DNA of 44,310 nucleotides from JBLHKS01 sp047620505 (GTDB taxonomy: Bacteria > Verrucomicrobiota > Verrucomicrobiia > Verrucomicrobiales > DEV007), in NCBI GenBank assembly GCA_047620505.1, contig JBLHKS010000041.1, positions 1-44,310 on the forward strand, given 5' to 3'. The notes beneath the pieces were generated by a model, which searched no databases, had not been told where the DNA came from, and saw only the letters and a list, made by a program, of their open reading frames with translations. The translations under genes and the position numbers were made by a program. Of the stretch, positions 31,869 to 39,528 are shown in pieces (the first letter of the stretch is position 1; every line of letters starts with the position of its first letter).

Positions 31869-32783
31869 ATGCCAACTGACAAATTGCATCAACTTCGTCA
31901 GCGCCTGGTTTCAACCGTGTTGGGTGCGGAGGAGCCAGCCGGCCTGCTTTTAGCCGCGTTGTTGGCCAAAGGGCACGCCTTGATCGAAGGGCCACCCGGA
32001 TTTGGAAAAACCTCACTCGCGCACTCCCTTGCCACGGGGATCGGCGGTAGCTTTAAGCGCGTTCAGTTTACGCCTGATCTTCTGCCGTCGGACATTCTTG
32101 GTTACAATCTCTACCGTGCTCATAACGGCGATTTCGATTTTGTCGCCGGGCCCATTTTTGCGAACCTCGTTCTGGCCGATGAAATCAATCGCACTTCTCC
32201 CCGAGTTCAGTCCGCGCTGCTTGAAGCGATGAATGAGGGGCAGGTGACGATCGACGGCGTCACCCGGACTCTGGAGACGCCCTTCATGGTCATCGCCACA
32301 CAAAACAACACTTCGAGTACCGGCACGTTTCCGCTTCCGGAGCCACAGCTCGATCGGTTCTTGCTTTCCATTCCGATGAGTCTTCCGCGCCCAGACGTGC
32401 AGGAGCAAATCCTGCGCGGTCATGCTTCTAACACCTTAAGTAATCTTGATCTGAATCATCTGCTTAGCCTGGAAGATGTGGAGGAGCTCCAGAGCCAGGT
32501 TCTTAAGCTCACAGTAAGCGATGAATTGAACCGTTATATTGTAGCTCTCAGCGAATCACTCCGGCGACTGGCTGGCGGAGAACACACCGTTTCGGTGCGT
32601 GGTTCGATCGCCCTTCTACGGGCCTCCCAGGCTTGTGCGCTACTTGCTGGAGAGTCCGCGGTGCTTCCCGATCACGTTCAGGAAATGTTCCCCCACGTGA
32701 TGCGACACCGGTTGGTTTGCGAAGACGGGGGAGACCCGGAATCGGCGATCGAAAGAGCTCTCGATCAAACGAACGTGGGCTGA
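31869..32783 (+). CDS. MoxR-family AAA+ ATPase
   Basis: A 304-residue MoxR ATPase, thought to act as a chaperone that inserts metal or assembles vWA-domain partners. Walker A is HALIEGPPGFGKTSLAHSLA (EGPPGFGKTS), Walker B NLVLADEINRTSPRVQSALL, the sensor 1 region TPFMVIATQNNTSSTGTFPL, and the arginine finger PEPQLDRFLLSI. The lid helix region carries VSVRGSIALLRASQACAL. The start at ATG 31869 gives MPTDKLHQLRQRL; an ORF reaching 31746 has an atypical Cys/Arg-rich extension and is not used. The DUF58 gene follows after one base and the transglutaminase two bases after that, so the three form one operon. Confidence 0.94.
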   Translation: MPTDKLHQLRQRLVSTVLGAEEPAGLLLAALLAKGHALIEGPPGFGKTSLAHSLATGIGGSFKRVQFTPDLLPSDILGYNLYRAHNGDFDFVAGPIFANLVLADEINRTSPRVQSALLEAMNEGQVTIDGVTRTLETPFMVIATQNNTSSTGTFPLPEPQLDRFLLSIPMSLPRPDVQEQILRGHASNTLSNLDLNHLLSLEDVEELQSQVLKLTVSDELNRYIVALSESLRRLAGGEHTVSVRGSIALLRASQACALLAGESAVLPDHVQEMFPHVMRHRLVCEDGGDPESAIERALDQTNVG

Positions 32784-32784
32784 C

Positions 32785-33924
32785 GTGATTCAAGAAACGC
32801 GCAACATCACCGGGCGAGGGGTCGCCGTATTCGTCGGAGCGTTCATGCTGCTGTTCCTCGGGCTTTTGATTCACGACGGCGCGGCGATGACGTTAGGAAT
32901 CTGTGGGTTGCTGCTCACCGGCACGTGTTACGCGTTCGCCCCGCGCAACCTTCGAGGTTTGAGGTTGAAGCTTCGATTGCCGCATCGCTTTCGCGCTTGC
33001 CGAAGTGTAACACTCGAAGTTGAACTGCGGAATGAACGTAGATTACTAGGTGCCTACAATGTCGATATCTTGATGCGTTTTCCACAGAAGATCGAGCGTT
33101 CCGGCCACGCTGATTGGACTTCTGCCAGAAGCGTTTCGCTTCTCCGAGATCGACTCAGCATTCCATCGCGCTCGTGTTCGTCAGAAGTCGGATGCGAATT
33201 CAGGTCTCGCTTTCCATTGGGCCTGTTCCAAGTGCGCCTGACTTCCTCGGTCGACTGCCCGGTTCTGGTCTACCCGCGTCTCATCACGCCGACCGAACTG
33301 CTAGTCGGCGGCTCGCAACCGGATCTCCTGCCAACCACGGGCGCAACAGCGGGTGAGGCGTTCGGCGAACCTCGCGGAATTCGAGTCTACCAGCCTGGAG
33401 ACGCTGCGAACTGGATTCACCTCGCAGCCACAACGCGGTCGCTTGCACGTGGTCACGGCCTCCGAGTGAGAGCATACGATCCGCCGGGATTTCATCCGAA
33501 TAGCTGCCGCATCATCTTTCATTCCTATTCGAATGCGGGTGAAATGATCCGGCTCGATCGCTACGAGCGTAGTCTCTCGCTGGTAGCGGGAACTCTGGCC
33601 CATTTTCAATCCATTTACACGAACGTTATAATACAAGCCGAGTTTACGAACTGGCTCTATCGCCCCTGCGAGAACCGCTCCCAATATTTCGAGTGCCTGG
33701 CTCAATTGGCGAAATCGAACCGGCCCGCGCGTACCCCGGCCCATAAGCTCATCGACGTGCTGCAAGGCGTTCCGACTGACGAGCAATTGATCCTCATCTC
33801 AGACTCACCGCCCTATAACTGGATTCATCTGGTCCCGACCAGCCACAAACAGGTCATTATTGTCGATATCCGGCAGATCCGTTTCAAACAGCGGCGTATC
33901 CAGCTGGCCGAACTATTAACCTGA
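32785..33924 (+). CDS. DUF58 membrane protein
   Basis: A 379-residue DUF58 protein starting at GTG 32785. Two hydrophobic segments (about residues 11-30 and 33-50; VAVFVGAFMLLFLGLLIHDG) anchor it, and a vWA-like soluble part follows. The DUF58 core is clear: GEPRGIRVYQPGDAANWIHL followed by AATTRSLARGHGLRVRAYDP, matching the family's 'G-x-REY-PGD-x-R-x-I-W' motif. The MIDAS-like DxSxS of some members is not evident. DUF58 proteins pair with MoxR ATPases and transglutaminase-like proteins; this trio is usually proposed to work at the cell envelope. Codon use looks more A+T-rich than in neighbouring operons. Confidence 0.92.
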   Translation: MIQETRNITGRGVAVFVGAFMLLFLGLLIHDGAAMTLGICGLLLTGTCYAFAPRNLRGLRLKLRLPHRFRACRSVTLEVELRNERRLLGAYNVDILMRFPQKIERSGHADWTSARSVSLLRDRLSIPSRSCSSEVGCEFRSRFPLGLFQVRLTSSVDCPVLVYPRLITPTELLVGGSQPDLLPTTGATAGEAFGEPRGIRVYQPGDAANWIHLAATTRSLARGHGLRVRAYDPPGFHPNSCRIIFHSYSNAGEMIRLDRYERSLSLVAGTLAHFQSIYTNVIIQAEFTNWLYRPCENRSQYFECLAQLAKSNRPARTPAHKLIDVLQGVPTDEQLILISDSPPYNWIHLVPTSHKQVIIVDIRQIRFKQRRIQLAELLT

Positions 33925-33926
33925 CG

Positions 33927-35735
33927 ATGCAGCAAATTTTCCTCATTTCTGCATTGGTCGTTGCGTTCCTGGCCCTTCGAGGTTGGCCCTCCGAATGGGA
34001 CGCGTGGGGTCGCGCTTTAATCGCTCTTTTCTCCCTGGTAGCTGGCCTGCTGACGATGGCTTTGCTGGCTCCTTCTTCCGACAATGCCCGCTTCAGGGCC
34101 GCGCGAAAGCCGAGCGCGTTCAATCGGATCGCACGAGCAACTTCGATTGCTTTCCTTTTGGTTATTGCCTATTTTATCCTTGCTCAAGGCCCGGAAATAA
34201 CCCGGCAGCTTAGTTATTATCTTGCGAGTTCTAGTGAAGCTCAATTTGATGCATCGCTTGAGGAAGAAGATGAAGATATTGCCTCCGATTCCGATTTAAA
34301 TAGTAGTTTGAGCGAGAATGTGGAGGAGGCCGGAGTCGGTACGGTTTTCGACCCAACCGGAGCCACGGTCCCGAATTCTGCAAGTCTCGCTCCATCAGAC
34401 GAGCCGCAAGTAAGCCTGATTCTGCCAACTGCGGAAGCCGCCAGTCGGCTTCATCGCTCTGGATCGATCTATCTCAGCTCCTTTTCTCATAGCAATTTTG
34501 ATGGCAGTCGATGGACATCTCAGGATCCAGTGAATGCTCGAATCGTAACTGCGGATCGTAATGGTTTGATTCTTCTCCGAAAATCGCGAAGCCAGCAACC
34601 GACCTACCGCTACACCGTTTTGCACGATCGAATCCAAAGCGGACTGAATACCGTCAATACCCTTCAAGGCGTCGGCCATGTTCGGCTTCCAGAGTTAACC
34701 AGGCTTGCTCCGGGAACAAATCTTCTCCCTGCTCTTGACCAAAGAACGAGTTCCTACCAATACGAAGCGGCCTCATCGCCTAAGCGGTTTACATCCTTGG
34801 TCGAAGACAAGCTCCCGATCGCGACTGGGGCGACGGAGCCCGCTTATCAAGCTCCAGCAGGTCATGCCGGGCTACATCAACAAATTCAACGCCTTTCGAC
34901 GAGGTTTAGCCAAGGCGTGCCTCTGGAGGAGCGCCTGATCGAACTTCAGCACTGGTTGCGCAACACCTACTCCTATTCACTCGTTGTGAACTATCCGGAA
35001 AACGGTAAATCCCCCATAGAGAACTTCCTTGGCAATCCTGACAGTAACACCAGAACGGGATTCTGTGTGCATTTCGCCTCGGCAGCGGCTCTCTTTGCTC
35101 GTGAACTTGGAGTCCCGTCTCGAATCTGTTATGGTTGGACGGGCGGACAATTCTACGAGGAGCACAGCCAATTCGTTTTTGGTTCCGAACACGCCCACGC
35201 TTGGACAGAGATCTTTCTCGAAGACCACGGTTGGGTTATTTTCGATACGACACCGACTTCCGCTCTTCCGCAAACAAGCGAGTCGGCTGAGGGAGAGGTT
35301 CCTCCCATGCTAATGGTAATTGGCTCTGAAGAAATGAAGGAAGACGTTGAGGAGAATGGGTCAGGTTTTCCGTTCGAGAATGAGTGGATCTTGATCGCGT
35401 GCGGAACGGCTGTTGCGATTCTGGCGATTTTCCTCGCATTCAAACGCAAGAGGTCCCGAGGGGACACTGGCCAGAATAATTCGACTGGATCTGCCCCAAC
35501 GCACGGCTATCTCAGGCTCTTTCATCAAAACTGTATTCGCCTTGGCCATGCCATGCAATCAGGGCGCACTCTGTTTCAATTTCTTGAGGCGCTGAAGAGT
35601 CAGGACGTTCCTATTCATTTTGCCGATGAACTTCTAACTTATCACTACGATATCACTTACCGAAACTGCCCTAGAAGTTCTCAGCTTGAGAAACGGCTTT
35701 GCGATCAGATCAGGTCGTGGAATCCCGGTTCCTGA
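33927..35735 (+). CDS. Transglutaminase-like membrane protein (TgpA-like)
   Basis: A 602-residue membrane protein. N-terminal spans (about residues 3-20, 30-48, 70-88) precede an acidic loop (DASLEEEDEDIASDSDL) and a large extracytoplasmic domain with a transglutaminase core: the catalytic Cys in TRTGFCVHFASAAALFAREL, followed by VPSRICYGWTGGQF, His in FGSEHAHAWTEIFLEDHG and Asp in WVIFDTTPTS. A final span (WILIACGTAVAILAIFLAF) leads to a cytoplasmic tail. In Pseudomonas the related TgpA is essential, although its substrate is unsettled; cross-linking or hydrolysis of envelope proteins is likely. It is the third gene of the MoxR-DUF58 operon. Confidence 0.92.
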   Translation: MQQIFLISALVVAFLALRGWPSEWDAWGRALIALFSLVAGLLTMALLAPSSDNARFRAARKPSAFNRIARATSIAFLLVIAYFILAQGPEITRQLSYYLASSSEAQFDASLEEEDEDIASDSDLNSSLSENVEEAGVGTVFDPTGATVPNSASLAPSDEPQVSLILPTAEAASRLHRSGSIYLSSFSHSNFDGSRWTSQDPVNARIVTADRNGLILLRKSRSQQPTYRYTVLHDRIQSGLNTVNTLQGVGHVRLPELTRLAPGTNLLPALDQRTSSYQYEAASSPKRFTSLVEDKLPIATGATEPAYQAPAGHAGLHQQIQRLSTRFSQGVPLEERLIELQHWLRNTYSYSLVVNYPENGKSPIENFLGNPDSNTRTGFCVHFASAAALFARELGVPSRICYGWTGGQFYEEHSQFVFGSEHAHAWTEIFLEDHGWVIFDTTPTSALPQTSESAEGEVPPMLMVIGSEEMKEDVEENGSGFPFENEWILIACGTAVAILAIFLAFKRKRSRGDTGQNNSTGSAPTHGYLRLFHQNCIRLGHAMQSGRTLFQFLEALKSQDVPIHFADELLTYHYDITYRNCPRSSQLEKRLCDQIRSWNPGS

Positions 35736-35837
35736 TCGCTTCGGTTGTCGCAGTTTCCCCTTTCTTTTTGGATCGGTCAGGGCGAGAGACGCTCAGTGAG
35801 TTCAGCAGCCGGAAACAAGTGGAATATCGAACGTGCA

Positions 35838-36968
35838 ATGCGGGAAAAGCCGCCTGCTTTGCATCCTTTGGCGGGTTGCGACACTCAAACGATGCGTGCC
35901 CATCTCGAGGCGAACTCCAGCCTTTCGCCGCGAACTCGGATGCAGCGGTTCCGGGCGAAAATGGTGGTCAAGCTTCGTCAGCCGTTTGCTGCGATTGAAC
36001 GACTCCGCTTCGCGAAAAAAGTCGAGGCTTACGAAATGCCGAGTGCCCCGATTTTCATCGTCGGCCATTGGCGGAGCGGGACGACGCACCTGCACAATCT
36101 CCTTAGCCACGATCCGCAGTTTTCGTTTCTCGACTTCGGCCAAACGGCGATGCCGCACAACATGCTGAACAAATCTCGGCACATCGGCCGTTGGTTCATT
36201 TCGCGATCACTGCCGAAAGAGCGCGGGTTCGACAAAGTCGAGCTGACCGTCGACTCGCCGCAGGAAGAGGAGATGGCGCTCGGTGCGCTGAATCCACTAA
36301 CTTACTACAACGTCTACTATTTTCCTCAGAATTGGCGGCGCCACTTCGACCGAGCTATTTTCTTCGACGAAACCAACGAAGCTGACAAAGACGGGTTTAA
36401 AGCGGCTTACCTGACGCTGATGAAGAAGCTGGCGATGACAAATGGTGGTCGGCAGCTGCTGATGAAGAATCCGCCATCGACGGCGCGCCTGACGTTACTA
36501 AAAGAGCTCTTTCCTCGCGCAAAATTCATCTACATTCATCGAAACCCGTACGAGGTTTTCCCGTCGAGTATCAAGCGCTATCCGCGAACGTATTCCGCCT
36601 TCGCCTGGCAGGATTTCGAAAACGTCGACCTGGAAGAAATGGTCTTCTACAAGTATGACAAGCTCTTGAAGACCTACCTCGATCAGCGTAGCCAAATCCC
36701 GGCCGAAGATCTGGTCGAAACGAGTTACGACGCGGTCACGACGAAGCCCGAGGATGAAATCGAACGAATTTATGATGCGTTAGGAATTCCAGCGAAGACG
36801 GAGGCGCTCGAAGCGATTCGCCCGTATCTCGAAAAGAAGAAAAACTACAAGCGCAACGTTCATCAGCTGACGCGGGCGCAGGTTGATCGAATCCAGAGCG
36901 ATTGGGCGTTTTCGCTGGAGCGCTGGCCTTACGAAATTCCGGAAGGAATCGAGGTCGTTGACCCGTGA
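35838..36968 (+). CDS. PAPS-dependent sulfotransferase-family protein
   Basis: About 376 residues from ATG 35838 (MREKPPALHPLAGCDTQTMR). The 5'-phosphosulfate loop is FIVGHWRSGTTHLHNLLSHD (motif R-S-G-T-T) near residue 75, and the 3'-phosphate motif FIYIHRNPYEVFPSSI (R...S) is near residue 240. Between them is NPPSTARLTLLKELFP. This is the sulfotransferase_3-like group, which moves sulfate from PAPS to a glycan, lipid or protein acceptor; the acceptor here is unknown. The ORF can be extended to TTG 35745, but the shorter start fits the family's opening. The glycosyltransferase at 29401 suggests a surface-glycan context. It precedes the second DUF58 gene by nine bases. Confidence 0.88.
   Translation: MREKPPALHPLAGCDTQTMRAHLEANSSLSPRTRMQRFRAKMVVKLRQPFAAIERLRFAKKVEAYEMPSAPIFIVGHWRSGTTHLHNLLSHDPQFSFLDFGQTAMPHNMLNKSRHIGRWFISRSLPKERGFDKVELTVDSPQEEEMALGALNPLTYYNVYYFPQNWRRHFDRAIFFDETNEADKDGFKAAYLTLMKKLAMTNGGRQLLMKNPPSTARLTLLKELFPRAKFIYIHRNPYEVFPSSIKRYPRTYSAFAWQDFENVDLEEMVFYKYDKLLKTYLDQRSQIPAEDLVETSYDAVTTKPEDEIERIYDALGIPAKTEALEAIRPYLEKKKNYKRNVHQLTRAQVDRIQSDWAFSLERWPYEIPEGIEVVDP
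36450..36461. repeat. Palindromic dodecamer variant CGGCAGCTGCTG
   Basis: One base differs from the exact form; read as Arg-Gln-Leu-Leu in the sulfotransferase gene. Confidence 0.5.
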
Positions 36969-36977
36969 ATCGATTGG

Positions 36978-37871
36978 ATGCCCGCCGATCAACTGAAACC
37001 CGAGGACGTCGCCAACGTCCGAAGCCTGACCCTGCTTGCGGAGCAGGTCGTTGAGGGGTTTCAGTCCGGGCTCCATCGCTCGCCGCACAAAGGTTTCAGC
37101 GTCGAGTTCAAACAGCACCGTCAGTACGTGCCAGGCGATGAGCTGCGATTCGTCGATTGGAAAGTTTTCGGCAAGTCGGACAAATTTTTCATCCGCGAGT
37201 ACGAAGAGGAAACGAATCTGCGTTGCACGGTGCTGCTCGATCAAAGCGGTTCGATGGCTTATAAAGGTCGGCAGTCGGCTGTGAGCAAGTTCGAGTTTGG
37301 CAAGCACCTGACGGTTTGCCTCGGCTATTTGATGCTCCAGCAGCAGGACGCGGTTGGGGTGATCACGTTTGACGACCAAGTTCGCGAGCAGATCCCACCT
37401 CGGTCGCGGCCTGCCCACCTCAGCTCAATCGTCGAGGTTTTGAACCGCATCAAACCCGGCGCTGACACGGACGTTGCCGAGGCTTTCAAAAGCGCCGTGC
37501 CGAAAATTCATAAGCGAGGTCTCGTGGTGATTCTGACCGACTGTTTTGGCGATCTCGCCGAGCTGATGCGTTCGCTGGCGCATCTCCGATTTCGAAAACA
37601 CGAGATCGTGATTTTCCAGATTCTCGATCGCGACGAAATCGAATTTCCGTTCACCGAACGTTCGCGTTTCGAATCGCTTGAGCCCGGACTTGAGCCGATG
37701 ACGGTCGACCCGATTCATCTTCGCGAGGCTTATCTCGAGGAGCTACGCCAGTTTCGCGAAGAGCTTCGCGAGCGCTGCTTCAACAACCGCGTCGATCTCG
37801 TTCCGGTCGTCACAGACAGGCCATATGCCGAGGCTTTGGCTGAGTACCTCGCGATACGCCGAGCGCGCTGA
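36978..37871 (+). CDS. Cytosolic DUF58/vWA protein
   Basis: A 297-residue DUF58 protein lacking membrane spans, unlike the one at 32785. Early residues carry HKGFSVEFKQHRQYVPGDEL and FVDWKVFGKSDKFFIREYEE (the R-x-Y-x-PGDE-R-x-IDW core of the family), followed by a vWA-like MIDAS LLDQSGSMAYKG and ILTDCFGDLAELM. DxSxS is present as D-Q-S-G-S. It should be a partner for a MoxR ATPase and a BatA-like protein; the BatA-like gene lies about 1.7 kb downstream, with an acyl-CoA synthetase in opposite orientation between them. No MoxR gene sits next to this module. It ends 11 bases from the convergent synthetase gene. Confidence 0.92.
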   Translation: MPADQLKPEDVANVRSLTLLAEQVVEGFQSGLHRSPHKGFSVEFKQHRQYVPGDELRFVDWKVFGKSDKFFIREYEEETNLRCTVLLDQSGSMAYKGRQSAVSKFEFGKHLTVCLGYLMLQQQDAVGVITFDDQVREQIPPRSRPAHLSSIVEVLNRIKPGADTDVAEAFKSAVPKIHKRGLVVILTDCFGDLAELMRSLAHLRFRKHEIVIFQILDRDEIEFPFTERSRFESLEPGLEPMTVDPIHLREAYLEELRQFREELRERCFNNRVDLVPVVTDRPYAEALAEYLAIRRAR

Positions 37872-37882
37872 CCTATTCAATT

Positions 37883-39454
37883 TTATTGAGCCGAAATCGC
37901 GGTGCGTTTCCCGCGCAGGACGAATTTCTGAACCTTGCCAGTTGCCGTCTTAGGAAGTTCGTCAACGAAAGTCACCCACTGCGGAGCCTTGAAATGAGCA
38001 AGCCGTTCGCGGACGAAATCCCGCAACTCCGATTCAGCAGCTGCTGCGCCAGGCTGGAGCACAACGAACGCGTGCGGCGACTCGCCCCACTTTTCATGCG
38101 GCATGCCGACCACCGCGACTTCCCGCACGGACGGATGGTGAAGCAGGGCTCCTTCGACCTCGACCGACGAGATGTTTTCGCCGCCGCTGATGATCACGTC
38201 CTTGATTCGATCGCGAACTTCCGCATAGCCATCTGGATGGACCACGGCAACGTCGCCGGTGTGAAACCAGCCGTTGCGAATCGCCGCCGAAGTCGCTTCC
38301 GGATCGTCGAAATAGCCCTCCATCACTGCGTTGCCACGCACCACGATTTCGCCTGGAGTCTCGCCGTCGCGCGGAACTTCGGTGCCGCTGGAGTCGACGA
38401 TTTTCAACTCGCCAGAGGTCAGCAGCTCAACGCCCTGGCGGGCTTTGACTTCGGCGAGTTCGGTTGGCGAAAGATCGGCGTGACGCGGAAGCTCTTCACA
38501 AACCGTGATCAGCGGTGAAGTTTCGGTTAGGCCGTAGACGTGTGTCAGGGTCCAGCCGAGGTCGCCCTCGACGCGTTCGATCGTAGCAGCTGCTGGCGGC
38601 GCGCCCGCTGTAAGAAGCCGGATTCCGCGGGGTGCCTTCGCACGCAATTCGTCAGGCGCGTTGGCGAGGGAGATCAACACCGTTGGTGCCGCACAGAAGA
38701 GGCTGATGTTTTCCCTCCGCATCATTTCAAATGCGCCAGCTGGATCGACTTTTTCCAGACAGACGTGAGCTGCGCCCCGCGCCGTGATCAGCCAAGTGAA
38801 CGTCCAGCCGTTGGCGTGAAACATCGGCAATGTCCAGAGATAGCGATCGGCTGGACCGACCGGGAAATGAATCAGGATGCCCACGATGTTCAGATACGCG
38901 TTGCGATGCGTGATCATCACGCCCTTCGGCCGCGCGGTGGTCCCGCTGGTGTAGTTTATCGAAAGCAGATCAGTTTCCTCGATTTCAACCTTCTCGAAAT
39001 CCGGCGAAGCAGCGCTGACCAACTCTTCGTAGTCCAGCCAGCCCTCTCGCGAACCGCTCAAAGCAACGAACTGCGCTACCGACGTCAAATCAGCCCGAAT
39101 CCCATCGATCATCTCAAGATAGTCGGCATGCGCGCAGAGCACACGAGCGCCGCAGTGGTTGATAATGTAAGAAAAGTCCTCCGCGGTCAGCCGAAAATTG
39201 ATAGGCACGACGACCGCCCCGATCTGCGGAACGGCGTAAAACGATTCCAGTTTGGCGTGCGTGTTAGGCGAAATGTAGGCGACTCGATCACCCTTGCTAA
39301 CGCCGAAAGTCTGCAAGGACGTGGACCAGCGATCGCATCGTTCGAAGAATTCTTCGTAGGTCCAGCGTGAGTCGCCGTCGACAACGGCTTCGCGATCTGG
39401 GTAGAGCCGGCGGGCGCGGCGAGCGAATTCGAGGGGAGTGAGCGGGGTTTCCAT
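37883..39454 (-). CDS. AMP-forming acyl-CoA synthetase
   Basis: A 523-residue ANL-superfamily enzyme activating a carboxylic acid to its acyl-CoA through an acyl-adenylate. The start is ATG 39454 (METPLTPLEFARRARRLYPD). Motifs: the P loop YTSGTTARPKGVMITHRN, MFHANGWTFTWLI, the adenylate motif HVYGLTETSPL, GEIVVRGNAVMEGYFDDPEA, the hinge WFHTGDVAVVHPDGYAEVRD, RIKDVIISGGENISSVEVE and the catalytic lysine ELPKTATGKVQKFVLR. Substrate length is not predictable from sequence; a medium-chain or fatty-acid role is likely. The longer ORF to 39526 overlaps the divergent promoter and is not used. It is inserted between the DUF58 and BatA-like genes. Dodecamers at 38035 and 38584 both encode Ala-Ala-Ala. 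Confidence 0.94.
   Translation of the reverse strand: METPLTPLEFARRARRLYPDREAVVDGDSRWTYEEFFERCDRWSTSLQTFGVSKGDRVAYISPNTHAKLESFYAVPQIGAVVVPINFRLTAEDFSYIINHCGARVLCAHADYLEMIDGIRADLTSVAQFVALSGSREGWLDYEELVSAASPDFEKVEIEETDLLSINYTSGTTARPKGVMITHRNAYLNIVGILIHFPVGPADRYLWTLPMFHANGWTFTWLITARGAAHVCLEKVDPAGAFEMMRRENISLFCAAPTVLISLANAPDELRAKAPRGIRLLTAGAPPAAATIERVEGDLGWTLTHVYGLTETSPLITVCEELPRHADLSPTELAEVKARQGVELLTSGELKIVDSSGTEVPRDGETPGEIVVRGNAVMEGYFDDPEATSAAIRNGWFHTGDVAVVHPDGYAEVRDRIKDVIISGGENISSVEVEGALLHHPSVREVAVVGMPHEKWGESPHAFVVLQPGAAAAESELRDFVRERLAHFKAPQWVTFVDELPKTATGKVQKFVLRGKRTAISAQ
38035..38046. repeat. Palindromic dodecamer CAGCAGCTGCTG
   Basis: Exact copy, read as Ala-Ala-Ala-Ala in the acyl-CoA synthetase. 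Confidence 0.85.
38584..38595. repeat. Palindromic dodecamer variant TAGCAGCTGCTG
   Basis: Inner 10-mer intact; read as Pro-Ala-Ala-Ala in the acyl-CoA synthetase. Confidence 0.7.
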
Positions 39455-39473
39455 CGAGATCACAAAGGCAGCC

Positions 39474-39499
39474 GATTCCAGCGTTCGACAACTGGAATC
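39474..39499. promoter_or_regulatory. Inverted repeat in a divergent promoter region
   Basis: GATTCCAG and CTGGAATC arms (8 bases, perfect) flank a 10-base spacer in the 74-base region between the acyl-CoA synthetase and BatA-like genes. A dimeric repressor site is possible; no cognate regulator is adjacent. Confidence 0.35.
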
Positions 39500-39528
39500 A
39501 GATCGCCAAGGTAAGACCGTCGCCACGA

